Shown here: in pieces, positions 16,000 to 25,032 of the stretch
Layout: the number at the start of each line of letters is the position of its first letter
How positions within the stretch are numbered: position 1 is the first letter of the stretch
Source: Chitinophagaceae bacterium
Lineage (GTDB): Bacteria; Bacteroidota; Bacteroidia; Chitinophagales; Chitinophagaceae
Length of the DNA stretch: 46,170 bases
Direction of reading: 5' to 3'
NCBI GenBank assembly: GCA_025363075.1
Contig: JANYEP010000002.1
Coordinates: forward strand, 1-46,170
Notes under the pieces: generated by a model
The model's database searches: none
What the model saw: only the letters and a program-made list of their open reading frames with translations
What the model was told of the DNA's origin: nothing
Translations under genes and position numbers: made by a program

Positions 16000-18201
16000 A
16001 TGAAAATTCTATATTCATTTTTATTGGTACTTATTTATGGCAATTGCCTCTCACAACCCTTTAATGGCGAGGCGTTGATTATTCCCACCATTCGTCAACC
16101 TTTTCATGACAACATTGATAAATCTCAGCAACAAATCATTACTTTAAAATGCAAAAAAGATTCGATTTTTATTGCAACAAACAACGAAGATGTAAATTTA
16201 TACACCACCTATGTATTAAAATCAAAGGTTGATTTTTTGCAGTATTATGTAGAAACAGAAAAAACTTTAAGCGATGCTGACAAGTACACTTGGTTGCGTG
16301 GCATTAACGATATGTTGCAAGATTTTATTAAAAATTATAAAGAGAAAAAAATTGATGCAATCTACTTATCCAGTTTAATTAATGCATACTACAACGCAAT
16401 GCTGTTGCAGGTTTCAAATCAATCCATCAAACCAGTGATTGATGAAAATGATGTAGAAGTAGGAACTATTATACTATCAAATTTTTCGTTTCAAAATAAC
16501 AATAACATAGCAGATTGCAAACTCGCATTGATTTATAAACTGTGTAAAAAACATCCTGAGAACACTTTAAAAATATTAACTAAATATCCAAATCTTGCTG
16601 GTGCAGATAGTTTGATTATTGAGTTTGCATACTTAAACCCACAAGAGTTGTATGATTATGCTTCATCCAATACTGTATTAGGGAAAAAAATTAGAAGCAT
16701 TCAAGAACCAATGGTATCAACAGTTGTAGCCATTGCAGCAACAGATGATGGAAGGTTTTTATTTCCTTTTCTTGATTTAATTGTTGCTAAAAAAATAACC
16801 ATTGATGAAGTAAAAAAAACAATTAATGATGAAGATGCTTATTTTAAATTACTAGTAAAAACCCAAGATTATTATGAAGTACTTGCACAACAAGGCACAC
16901 GTCCTTTGGCAATGGATGACTTGGCAGATAAAATAAAAGCAAAAGCACTAGAAAATTACATTACACCTATCAATGCTTTGCACGATGAAAGCAATGCTGT
17001 AATTAGGTTTGCGAAGATTCAAACATTAACACCAACAGAACTTTATTTTATAACTGTAATGGGTGAAGAAGAACTTTATACCAGTAGTTTTATTAGTGGT
17101 GTTTACCCTAAAATGATTGAAGGATTGGGTAAAGCAAAAACAGATAGTTTGTTTAAAATGGTGCATTATGGATACTACAGGAAGTTTATTAAAATGTGTG
17201 CATCATTTAATATGCTTGAAGATTTTTTGAGTAAGATGGACAGAAACGTTGCAGAAAATTTAATGCAACATTTTGCAAGCGATTTAGAACAATACACAAG
17301 CCTTGAAGAAGCTGTTGATGTGGCTGACTCCTATGGTAGCATAAAGGATTCTGCTATTAAAAAAATTATCATAACAACTGTGAGAAACAACTTGCAGCAA
17401 CAAACTGAAAACGAGAATAACAAGGGAAAAATTATTTATGGTTTGCTCAATCAAATACTTTCTTCATTTGACTCAACAAAAAATACCAATGTTGCTAAAC
17501 TTTATAATTTGCCATCAGTTTATCAATTATCAAATAATATTTTAAAAGATGATAAAGGAAGAATTAATGTGCAACAGTTTTTTTATGGCGATAAAGATGG
17601 CAAAGAATTTTTCAATGATTTCGTAAACTCCTTTAGGAGCAAGGATTGGCGAATAGTTTCTAAGCCAAATTGGATAGAAGTTAGCAGCAATAATGCAACA
17701 CCAATAACTATTTATGCAAACCGTCCTTTAAATGAAGAAGCAGGCCTGGATGATGCTGCACAAAAACAGTTAAAGGATTATTTAGACTCATTAAATATTT
17801 ATCCAACAATTGCCATCCATCGTGGACATAGCTATTATTTAAAAGCAAGTATTAAACAAATTACTGGCAACTCTAAATTAGTATTACTTGGTAGTTGTGG
17901 AGGTTATCATAGTTTGAGTAAGGTGTTAGACATTAGCTCACAAGCACAGATTATAGCAAGCAAACAAATTGGTACAGGTGCCATTAACATTGCTATTATT
18001 GAAACAATAATGGAAACACTTAAACAAGGTAAAGACCTTAACTGGCAAAGCATTTGGGTTAATATTGAAAATAAGTTTACAAACAAGAAAGAACTAAAAG
18101 ATAGGTTTGATGATTATATACCTCCATACAAAAACTTAGGTGCAATTTTCATTATGGCATATAATAGAGCAATGAGAGTCAATCCACATTTTAGCAATTA
18201 A
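16000..18201 (+). CDS. Large secreted protein with possible caspase-like (clan CD) C-terminal domain
   Basis: The 733-residue product has a signal peptide (MKILYSFLLVLIYGNCLSQ). A long, mostly helical middle (about 50-530) follows, possibly HEAT-like. The C-terminal domain contains AIHRGHSYY with His607 and His610, then LVLLGSCGGY with Cys633. A hydrophobic strand ending in Gly-Ser-Cys-Gly after an upstream His-containing strand is the layout of caspase-fold (clan CD) peptidases such as gingipain and CHAT proteins. The His-Cys spacing (23-26 residues) is shorter than usual. A QIGTGAIN segment follows. I know similar unannotated proteins exist in Bacteroidota but cannot name the family. The PLD-like gene follows 66 bases later. 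Confidence 0.7.
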   Translation: MKILYSFLLVLIYGNCLSQPFNGEALIIPTIRQPFHDNIDKSQQQIITLKCKKDSIFIATNNEDVNLYTTYVLKSKVDFLQYYVETEKTLSDADKYTWLRGINDMLQDFIKNYKEKKIDAIYLSSLINAYYNAMLLQVSNQSIKPVIDENDVEVGTIILSNFSFQNNNNIADCKLALIYKLCKKHPENTLKILTKYPNLAGADSLIIEFAYLNPQELYDYASSNTVLGKKIRSIQEPMVSTVVAIAATDDGRFLFPFLDLIVAKKITIDEVKKTINDEDAYFKLLVKTQDYYEVLAQQGTRPLAMDDLADKIKAKALENYITPINALHDESNAVIRFAKIQTLTPTELYFITVMGEEELYTSSFISGVYPKMIEGLGKAKTDSLFKMVHYGYYRKFIKMCASFNMLEDFLSKMDRNVAENLMQHFASDLEQYTSLEEAVDVADSYGSIKDSAIKKIIITTVRNNLQQQTENENNKGKIIYGLLNQILSSFDSTKNTNVAKLYNLPSVYQLSNNILKDDKGRINVQQFFYGDKDGKEFFNDFVNSFRSKDWRIVSKPNWIEVSSNNATPITIYANRPLNEEAGLDDAAQKQLKDYLDSLNIYPTIAIHRGHSYYLKASIKQITGNSKLVLLGSCGGYHSLSKVLDISSQAQIIASKQIGTGAINIAIIETIMETLKQGKDLNWQSIWVNIENKFTNKKELKDRFDDYIPPYKNLGAIFIMAYNRAMRVNPHFSN

Positions 18202-18267
18202 GAGTTTAGTAATTACTTAGGCTCGGGCAATAGCAATATTTTTACAAAGTAATAAGAAAGCCCCTAA

Positions 18268-19929
18268 ATGAAGACTTGCTATAAACTTTTTTCAACTTGC
18301 AGTTTACTATTTATCACACTAATTTCATTTGCTCAAAATCCTAATATCAAGTGTTATTTTAATCACGCTGTTAACACAGCTTTATCAACAAATACCAATG
18401 CAATTTACTTAAATGGAACTTTTCCTGATACGATTGCTGCATATATTAATAGGGCTAAAAGTACCGTGGATGTTGCGTTGTATAACTTTACCTCAAATGG
18501 ATTTGATGTAGTAACAAAGATTGCAACAGCTATAAATAATGCACATACAAGAGGCGTTATTGTACGTTGGGTTTATGATGGAGGCTCTACCAACTCTGGA
18601 CTTAGCTTAATCAATTCTTCCATTTCAAAACTTGGTAGCCCAACAGCCACAGGTTATGGAATAATGCATAATAAATTTGTTATAATTGATGTCAATACAA
18701 TAAATGCAAGTGATGCTTATGTTATAACTGGTTCATATAATTTTTCCAACGCTCAAACCAATTATGATTACAATAATCTCTTAATTATTCAAGACAAAAA
18801 TGTTGCTACTGCTTACTACAATGAGTTCAATAAAATGTGGGGAGGAACAGCAAGTACACCCAACTTAACAGCAAGCACATTTGGTCCAAATAAAACAACA
18901 TCTGCTGCACATTATTTTAATGTAAATGGCATGCAAGTACAAATTCACTTTAGCCCCAAAGACACTTGTGGCAAGTATTTGAAGAATGTTATCAATAGTG
19001 CAAATAGCGATTTATTTTTTGGAATTTATACGTTTACAGACAACTCAATTGCCAATGCAATTTTAGCAAAATTCAATGCTAATTTAAAGGTTAGAGGAAT
19101 AATGGATAACTTCAGCAAGACCTATTCTCCATATACAACGCTCAGCACACCACTTGGTTCAAATATGGCTTTATATAATACAAGTGGTTCATTGTATCAC
19201 AATAAAATTATGATTGCCGATGCGTTAGATTACTCATCAGACCCACAAGTTGCAACTGGTTCTTTTAACTGGTCGTTGTCTGCTCAAAATACTAATGATG
19301 AAAATTTTGTAGTGATACACGATTCAATTATTACCAACCAATATTATCAATCTCTTTGTAAAAATTTATCAGATTTTGGAGGAACTCCTTGCCTTGTTCC
19401 ATTGCCAATGGAATGGGTTTCATTTGAAGGAAAATTAAATACTCAAAAAAATATTATTTTAAACTGGGCAACTGAAAAAGAGTACAATAATAATCATTAC
19501 GAAGTTGATAAAAGCCTTGATGGTATTAACTTTGAGCGAATTGGAATAGTTAGTGTACAACAAAATAAGTTATTAAATAATTATCAATTTGATGATGAAA
19601 AAATAAGTGAAGGAAATAATTTTTATAGAATAAAACAAGTGGATGACGATGGCAATTTTACTTATTCAAAAACTATTGAAATTTATAATAGAACAGAAAC
19701 AACTCAAAATCTTTTTCCTAACCCTGCAAGTGATTATTTGAATATAAAATTACCTGCAAATAGTCAGGCAATAAATATTTACACTACTACTGGTATTAAA
19801 TTGCAAAGCACTTCTACTGCTGGGTTTTATAATATTAATTTGCCACTTAAAAGTTTGCCAAGAGGAAATTATTTACTTGAAATTTTAACAAGGAATAATA
19901 AAATTGTGAAGACGTTTACCAAGCAATAA
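18268..19929 (+). CDS. T9SS-exported phospholipase-D-like phosphodiesterase
   Basis: The 553-residue product has a signal peptide (to about residue 23) and two PLD catalytic motifs of the form HxKxxxxD. The first is His134/Lys136/Asp141 with GSYNFS after it; the second is His311/Lys313/Asp318 with GSFNWS. Both halves are intact, so a phosphodiesterase active site can form from one chain. Residues about 385-470 look like a beta-sandwich linker. The last 70 residues (LFPNPASDYLNI onward, ending in VKTFTKQ) are a type A T9SS sorting domain, which predicts export across the outer membrane and surface attachment or release. The substrate could be DNA or phospholipid; single-strand nuclease-type PLDs are closest in look. 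It abuts the convergent gene at 19930 with no spacer. Confidence 0.9.
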   Translation: MKTCYKLFSTCSLLFITLISFAQNPNIKCYFNHAVNTALSTNTNAIYLNGTFPDTIAAYINRAKSTVDVALYNFTSNGFDVVTKIATAINNAHTRGVIVRWVYDGGSTNSGLSLINSSISKLGSPTATGYGIMHNKFVIIDVNTINASDAYVITGSYNFSNAQTNYDYNNLLIIQDKNVATAYYNEFNKMWGGTASTPNLTASTFGPNKTTSAAHYFNVNGMQVQIHFSPKDTCGKYLKNVINSANSDLFFGIYTFTDNSIANAILAKFNANLKVRGIMDNFSKTYSPYTTLSTPLGSNMALYNTSGSLYHNKIMIADALDYSSDPQVATGSFNWSLSAQNTNDENFVVIHDSIITNQYYQSLCKNLSDFGGTPCLVPLPMEWVSFEGKLNTQKNIILNWATEKEYNNNHYEVDKSLDGINFERIGIVSVQQNKLLNNYQFDDEKISEGNNFYRIKQVDDDGNFTYSKTIEIYNRTETTQNLFPNPASDYLNIKLPANSQAINIYTTTGIKLQSTSTAGFYNINLPLKSLPRGNYLLEILTRNNKIVKTFTKQ

Positions 19930-21207
19930 TTACAAACTTATTTTATTTAGAAATTTGTCATAAGCATCTCTCCACAAAAGCCATTTTTTTTGATTTGCAA
20001 GAAAATGATTGTGCAGAATGAAGATAAATTCCCCATCAACTTGCTTAACAATATTGTAGTAATGCAACATTTCTTGCAAAGCGTTTTCTGGAGAAAGTTG
20101 TTGCTCAAAAATGCTATTTGCATCCATATAGCAAAATGGATGAAGCATTAAATTAGTTTGTTTTTCTTCTTTTAAATTATACCAATAAAATGATTTTGTG
20201 TAAGAAGCCCTAAAGCCATTGCAAGTTCCATAGCCCATTGTATAATCTTCTTTAATCCCTTTATCAATAAGGGTTTCATAAGTTTTGGGGAATTGCAATT
20301 GCAAGTAATGTTGTCGGGAAATATTGATTTTTTTGCTACAAATATTCTGCAAAATTTTTACTTCATTTGCTAAAATACTTTTGTCATTATTGCTAACAAA
20401 CGAGGGATGAATACCAACTTTATCTTTTGCTGAAAGTTGCTTTATCAACGTTATCATTCCTTTGCTTTTCGGCGAATTATTTTTATCGTATTCGCTTCTC
20501 TTATTTGCAACAAGAAAAAAATAAATTGGATTTAATTGATATTGCGAATGTAGATTGGTTAACCAATTAAAAACATCGTAAGGGTCTTTTTGATAGCCAA
20601 GCAATACTTTTAATCTCTCAATAAATGTTCCTCTCTTTTGAAAAATATCTTTAACAAATCCACCAACATTTTTTAGTAATGAATGGTTATTATAAGCAAA
20701 AGCTATGTCAACATCGTAAGTAGGAATAGCTTGGAATTTAGAGTTTGAAATTTGAAGTTTATGTTGATTATATATTTCCTTTAACCACAAATTAATCATT
20801 GGCAAATGCAGAAAACCTTCTTTGTAAGCTAAACTATTTTCGTGGTGATAATTACCATAATTATCCTTTTTATAATCGTTAAAATATTCTTCGTAGCGAG
20901 TTAATAAATAAAATGAAGCAGAAAAAATATCAAAAGGAATTGTTCCATTTGTTTTAAAAAAAACTTTCAAGCCATTCCATTCAAAGCAAGTGATAGCAAT
21001 AGTTTCAATAGTTTTTTGCTCAAGCAAGCCATAAGGAATTATCCATAAACTTTCTTCATCAAACTTGGTTGTAGAGTAATTTATTTTTTGAAGAGATGAG
21101 TTTGAAAATTTCAAAACATCTCTTGTAATAATTGTATCATTCCCCAAAATAGTTTTCACTACATACTCGAGTCTTGGAGTAATATGTTGTGTAAAAACTA
21201 TTGTCAT
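19930..21207 (-). CDS. Polysaccharide deacetylase family protein
   Basis: The 425-residue product has a Bacteroidota-type N-terminal domain (about 1-150) before a deacetylase-like (NodB/CE4) barrel. Visible features are PTYDVDIAFAY (the metal-site Asp strand, about 161-171), KVGIHPSF (His pair strand), a GYGTCNGFRASY segment equivalent to the R-containing motif, and LHNHFLAN near the end. It probably removes acetyl groups from a cell-wall or surface glycan, in the cytoplasm or periplasm; no signal peptide is seen. It is third in an apparent operon after rsmA and the GSCFA gene (27-base gap). Residues about 150-159 (KLQISNSKFQ) are encoded by a self-similar A/T word that looks inserted. Confidence 0.82.
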   Translation of the reverse strand: MTIVFTQHITPRLEYVVKTILGNDTIITRDVLKFSNSSLQKINYSTTKFDEESLWIIPYGLLEQKTIETIAITCFEWNGLKVFFKTNGTIPFDIFSASFYLLTRYEEYFNDYKKDNYGNYHHENSLAYKEGFLHLPMINLWLKEIYNQHKLQISNSKFQAIPTYDVDIAFAYNNHSLLKNVGGFVKDIFQKRGTFIERLKVLLGYQKDPYDVFNWLTNLHSQYQLNPIYFFLVANKRSEYDKNNSPKSKGMITLIKQLSAKDKVGIHPSFVSNNDKSILANEVKILQNICSKKINISRQHYLQLQFPKTYETLIDKGIKEDYTMGYGTCNGFRASYTKSFYWYNLKEEKQTNLMLHPFCYMDANSIFEQQLSPENALQEMLHYYNIVKQVDGEFIFILHNHFLANQKKWLLWRDAYDKFLNKISL

Positions 21208-21234
21208 TGTGTGGGTTTATTTCTTTGTGTGAAA

Positions 21235-22227
21235 TTAGTTTTTAAAGTATTCCAACTCATTGCTAAAGTCTAAATGAGTATTGTGTTCTTGCAATAATTT
21301 TACCTTCTTGTAATATGTTTCCAAAAAGTTTTTATGTTGGTTGCTTACGGCATTAAATGGCTTGTGATTGAATGCTGTATTGATTTCTGCAATTTCCTGC
21401 ATTAATTTTTTTGTATCATCGTTCATACAAGCATCAATAAATTTTTCCCACACATATTGCGTTGCATAATAATTTGGATGTACTAAATCTTCTGCAAAAA
21501 AACGATAGTCACGCAAATCATCAATCACCAATTCGTAAGCAGGAAAGTAATAAAGTTTATCTAATTTTTCCAGCAAATCGTGAACAGTCTGAATAAGCAC
21601 AGCTTTGCTACGATTGTTGTTAATGGCACCCTCACGCAAATGCCTTACAGGACTGATAGTAAAAATGATTTTAATATTGGGATTAAAAGCACCCAGTTTA
21701 TCAAGCATTGTAGCCAACACTAAAATCGCTTGGTCAACTCGCAATAAACGTTTATCAAACCAATCTGCTGGTGCTTTATGGTTGTTTGCTGCAACGGTTC
21801 CTTTTGTTGCATTTAAGGCATTTTCAGTCAGTGTATAAATCCAGGCAGAACCAAGCGTTATTAATATGTAATCTGCTTGTTTTAAAAAAGCATTTGCTTC
21901 TTTGTTTGTGTCGTTTATTTTACTCAAAGCCTCATCAGCATTGATTCCTGAGAATCTGCTATGATGTTGCCAACTATGCCAACCCTCGTTATAATTAAAC
22001 AAATCTTCCTTTGTATATTCTTTATTTTCTACAACATTAATAATAGCTTCACTAACACTCACTGGATTGAATAAAATTCCATTGGGGTTTTCATAAACAT
22101 TAAATTTTTGTTTACGCAATTTATCGCCAATATTCTCTGTAAAGCAACTTCCAACCAACATTAATTTATGTTGATGAGTAATGGATTGCTGTAATTTTTT
22201 TATATCAAATTCGCTTCTAAATTTCAT
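21235..22227 (-). CDS. GSCFA domain-containing protein
   Basis: The 330-residue product begins with KLMLVGSCFTENIG (about residues 20-34), the defining GSCFA motif. Other family landmarks are NPNGILFNPVS, ITLGSAWIYT, ISPVRHLREG and the late DLVHPNYYATQYVWEKF, which supplies the Asp/His pair. The family has an SGNH-hydrolase-like fold and is thought to be an esterase or acyl-modifying enzyme, though the substrate is not established. The gene starts eight bases after rsmA ends and is followed by a polysaccharide deacetylase gene, which suggests a shared role in removing ester or acetyl groups from a glycan. That role is inference. Confidence 0.9.
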   Translation of the reverse strand: MKFRSEFDIKKLQQSITHQHKLMLVGSCFTENIGDKLRKQKFNVYENPNGILFNPVSVSEAIINVVENKEYTKEDLFNYNEGWHSWQHHSRFSGINADEALSKINDTNKEANAFLKQADYILITLGSAWIYTLTENALNATKGTVAANNHKAPADWFDKRLLRVDQAILVLATMLDKLGAFNPNIKIIFTISPVRHLREGAINNNRSKAVLIQTVHDLLEKLDKLYYFPAYELVIDDLRDYRFFAEDLVHPNYYATQYVWEKFIDACMNDDTKKLMQEIAEINTAFNHKPFNAVSNQHKNFLETYYKKVKLLQEHNTHLDFSNELEYFKN

Positions 22228-22235
22228 CTAATTTT

Positions 22236-22991
22236 CTATTTCATTTTATAAGTTAAATCAGCGAAATCTTGAATGCTCAATTGCTCTGCACGTTTGGTAA
22301 AAATTTCTTCTTTCAATATTTCAGCATCAAACATTCCCTTTAATGGGTTACGCAACATTTTTCTTCTTTGATTAAATGCAGCTTTAACCAAGGCAACAAA
22401 TTTTTTATGGCTACTGAATTCAAGTGGTTTGTCTTTTCTTGTTAATCTAATCACGCCACTATTCACTTTTGGTGGAGGATTGAAACTTGCAGGTGGCACA
22501 TCAAACAAGTATTCAACATTGTAATAAGCCTGAATTAATACACTAATAATTCCATAACTTTTATTGCCGTGATTGGCTGCAACTCTTTCTGCCACTTCCT
22601 TTTGAAACATTCCAATAACAACAGGCACTTGTGTTTTCCAATCTAAAACTTTAAACAAAATTTCTGTTGAAATATTATATGGGAAATTGCCTATAACTGT
22701 AAATTCATTTTCAAAAGGAGCAGTTGTTTGCAAAAAATCTTTGTGAATTATTTTGTCTTTAAGAATAGGAAAAGTAAGTTTTAAATATGCTACTTTTTCA
22801 TCATCCAGTTCTACTGCTTTTAAATTAATATTGGGAATATCAATTAAATATTTTGTCAATGCACCGGCACCTGGTCCTACTTCTACCAGATTCTCAAACT
22901 GTGATTGGCAAAGGGCTTCAACAATTTTTTTGCAAATTGTTTCATCTTTTAAAAAATGTTGCCCAAGACTTTTCTTTATAGTAAATTTCAT
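22236..22991 (-). CDS. rsmA: 16S rRNA (adenine(1518)-N(6)/adenine(1519)-N(6))-dimethyltransferase
   Basis: The 251-residue KsgA/RsmA dimethylates two adjacent adenines in the 3' hairpin of 16S rRNA during ribosome maturation. Diagnostic motifs are KSLGQHFLKD at the N-terminus, the SAM-binding VEVGPGAGALTKYL, a VELDDEKV acidic-loop strand, and the catalytic IGNFPYNIS (NLPY type). The C-terminal part has FNPPPKVNSGVIRL and AAFNQRRKMLRNPLKG. The length is normal. A TACCTTTG promoter box lies only five bases before the ATG, so the mRNA is likely near-leaderless. It heads an operon with the GSCFA and deacetylase genes. Confidence 0.97.
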   Translation of the reverse strand: MKFTIKKSLGQHFLKDETICKKIVEALCQSQFENLVEVGPGAGALTKYLIDIPNINLKAVELDDEKVAYLKLTFPILKDKIIHKDFLQTTAPFENEFTVIGNFPYNISTEILFKVLDWKTQVPVVIGMFQKEVAERVAANHGNKSYGIISVLIQAYYNVEYLFDVPPASFNPPPKVNSGVIRLTRKDKPLEFSSHKKFVALVKAAFNQRRKMLRNPLKGMFDAEILKEEIFTKRAEQLSIQDFADLTYKMK

Positions 22992-22996
22992 TGAGG

Positions 22997-23004
22997 CAAA
23001 GGTA
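22997..23004 (-). promoter_or_regulatory. -7 box for rsmA
   Basis: TACCTTTG on the minus strand (23004 to 22997) matches TAnnTTTG and ends five bases before the rsmA ATG at 22991. A TTG lies about 23 bases upstream, which is a loose fit. Confidence 0.6.
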
Positions 23005-23081
23005 TTGGTTGGTGTAGTTTAAATGTACAAGGTTTTTGAAACAACTTTTTATTGCCGTTGGCTTGAGCAACTGCAATAAAA

Positions 23082-23110
23082 AAAGCCATCCTAATTTATG
23101 AGATGGCTTT
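23082..23110 (-). terminator. Rho-independent terminator of mscS
   Basis: AAAGCCATC (23082-23090) pairs with GATGGCTTT (23102-23110) around an 11-base loop. Read on the minus strand the hairpin ends in a T run, so it stops transcription leaving the MscS gene that ends at 23130. Confidence 0.8.
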
Positions 23111-23129
23111 GCTTTTAAGAATATTTTTT

Positions 23130-23822
23130 TTATTTGCTAATAACAATTCGTGTTGGTGTTGGACCACTAATTCCATTTTTCTCCCAAGCCAGTTTTACTA
23201 ATCCTTGAACACCAAAATACACATTCCAATAATTTTGTTGTGTAGCATAAGGGCGAATTGCTAAGGAGCACATACCATCTCCTACTTTTAAAACATTTAT
23301 TTCAGGTGCAGGTGTGTTTAAAACATATTCACTACTTAAAGCTGCATTTAACGCTACAAGTTTTGCCTTCTCAACATCTTGGTCTAAAGCTATTGCCATT
23401 GTAATATCAACACTTAAATTTCCATATGCAGAAAGATTAGTGATAGTGCCAGTTGACAATGCACCATTTGGTAAAAAAACAGTTTTATTTTCTGGTGTTA
23501 AAACAGTTGTAGCAAAAATGCCTTGTTCTGTTACAGTACCAATTACACCTTGTCCTTCTATTAAATCGCCAACTTTAAAAGGCTTAAAGATAAGCAACAT
23601 TACACCACCTGCTAAATTGCCAAGTGAACCATTCAATGCAGCACCAATAGCCAATCCTGCACCAGCAAGCAATGCAGCAAATGAAGTAATATTAATACCT
23701 ATCATTCCTGCTATTGTTAACGTTAGCATCGCCATAAATATCACTCGCAGCAATGATAATAAAAACCCTTGTAGCGATTTATCGTAATGTTTATGTGCCA
23801 TTATTTTACCAAGTGTAAGCAC
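23130..23822 (-). CDS. mscS: MscS-family mechanosensitive channel, main part (frameshifted gene)
   Basis: These 230 residues cover most of a small MscS channel. There is a membrane helix (about 20-42), then the pore helix rich in Gly/Ala (LLAGAGLAIGAALNGSLGNLAGGVML) leading into FKPFKVGDLI, the classic pore-to-beta-domain junction, then the beta domain (ENKTVFLPNG.L..G.I.N) and the C-terminal cage. The open frame can begin only with GTG 23822. The expected first transmembrane helix is encoded just upstream in another frame (23801-23950). One extra A in the six-A run (plus-strand T 23825-23830) would restore a protein of about 272 residues. Either the gene is broken, or the assembly has a homopolymer error, or frameshifting occurs there. 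Confidence 0.85.
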   Translation of the reverse strand: MLTLGKIMAHKHYDKSLQGFLLSLLRVIFMAMLTLTIAGMIGINITSFAALLAGAGLAIGAALNGSLGNLAGGVMLLIFKPFKVGDLIEGQGVIGTVTEQGIFATTVLTPENKTVFLPNGALSTGTITNLSAYGNLSVDITMAIALDQDVEKAKLVALNAALSSEYVLNTPAPEINVLKVGDGMCSLAIRPYATQQNYWNVYFGVQGLVKLAWEKNGISGPTPTRIVISK

Positions 23823-23950
23823 ACTTTTTTAATAACAAAAGAACCTACAATGTAAACCACTACTGCACCAAATATTTTAGGAGCAAATGAAACAGCCATA
23901 GATTGAACTTTTGACATAAGTTCTGAAAAAAATGAAATTTGTAAAAACAT
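23801..23950 (-). pseudogene. N-terminal fragment of the MscS gene, out of frame
   Basis: From ATG 23950 this frame reads MFLQISFFSELMSKVQS, then a typical first membrane helix (FGAVVVYIVGSFVIKK), and shifts at the six-base homopolymer 23825-23830. It then runs into a stop at 23801-23803. The helix is what MscS proteins need before the sequence in 23130-23822, so the two pieces belong to one gene. Confidence 0.8.
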
Positions 23951-24008
23951 AAAATTATTTTGAAGTTATATGTAAATAAAGGATTTTGGCATCTACAATC
24001 AATAAAAA

Positions 24009-24041
24009 TAAAGGGACATCGAAAATTTCGACATCCCTTTT
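24009..24041 (-). terminator. Terminator downstream of etfA
   Basis: AAAGGGA (from 24010) pairs with TCCCTTT (ending about 24040), with an inner TCGAA/TTCGA stem. The minus-strand reading ends in T-rich sequence. It lies 26 bases after the etfA stop. Confidence 0.7.
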
Positions 24042-24066
24042 ATGAATATTTACAATATGATTACTA

Positions 24067-25032
24067 CTAACTATTTGCCTTCATCTTCTTAATTTCCTCT
24101 GTTAACTTAGGAACAACTTCAAAGGCATCACCAACAATTCCATAGTCAGCAGCTTTAAAAAATGGAGCTTCAGGGTCTTTATTAATCACTACCATTACTT
24201 TGCTACGATTCACGCCAGCTAAGTGTTGTATAGCACCACTAATACCTATTGCAATGTATAAATTTGGAGCAATTTGCACACCAGTTTGCCCTACGTGCTC
24301 GTGGTGTGGACGCCAATGTGCATCACCCACAGGGCGACTACAAGCAGTGGCTGCACCCAACTCTTTTGCAAGGTCTAAAAGTATTCCCCAATTTTCTGGA
24401 CCTTTTAATCCACGACCACCACTCACTACAATATCAGCTTCGGTTAAACTTACTTCGCCACTCACTTTATTGGTTGCAGTAACTTTTACTTTGCCTGCTG
24501 TAACATCAATATTTAAAGGACTTACAGTTGCTGAACCTTCGCCAGCAACAACGTGAAAACTATTTGGATTTAGCGAGATAATTTTTATTGCAGATGTAAT
24601 AGAAACATTTGCAAAAGCCTTTCCACTAAACACAGATTTTTTAACTACAAATCCATTAGTAGTATCTGGCAATGCAATTGCACCAGCAACTAATCCAGCT
24701 TTTAAACGAGCTGAAACTCTTGCTGCTACTGCTTTTCCTGTTGTGTTGTGAGAAAGCACCACAACAGTTGCACCACTTGCATTTACTGCATCTGCAATTG
24801 CTTTTGCATACACTTGTGTGTCCACAGTATTCAATGCTTCATTGGCAACCTGGTGAATTTTTGATACACCATATTTACCTAAAAAAGATAAATCATCACT
24901 CACTGTTCCCAACACTAAACCCTCTGCAGCAACGCCTAATTGTTTTGCAACTTGAGAGCCATAGCTCAATGCTTCATAAGAAGATTTTTTAACGTGTCCT
25001 TCGGCTTGATCTATAAATATTAAAACTGACAT
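24067..25032 (-). CDS. etfA: Electron transfer flavoprotein subunit alpha
   Basis: The 321-residue EtfA pairs with EtfB in the cytosol to carry electrons from acyl-CoA and other dehydrogenases to the quinone pool. It holds the FAD. The C-terminal FAD-binding domain shows VSGGRGLKGPENW, ACSRPVGDAHW, HVGQTGVQIAPNLYIAIGISGAIQHLAG and VVINKDPEAPFFKAADYGIVGD, all standard for the family. The N-terminal domain (MSVLIFIDQAEGHVKKSSYEAL) is also typical. The gene lies 98 bases after etfB on the same strand; the spacer between them is filled by a self-similar GATAATTTGAT word that can fold on itself. Confidence 0.97.
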   Translation of the reverse strand: MSVLIFIDQAEGHVKKSSYEALSYGSQVAKQLGVAAEGLVLGTVSDDLSFLGKYGVSKIHQVANEALNTVDTQVYAKAIADAVNASGATVVVLSHNTTGKAVAARVSARLKAGLVAGAIALPDTTNGFVVKKSVFSGKAFANVSITSAIKIISLNPNSFHVVAGEGSATVSPLNIDVTAGKVKVTATNKVSGEVSLTEADIVVSGGRGLKGPENWGILLDLAKELGAATACSRPVGDAHWRPHHEHVGQTGVQIAPNLYIAIGISGAIQHLAGVNRSKVMVVINKDPEAPFFKAADYGIVGDAFEVVPKLTEEIKKMKANS

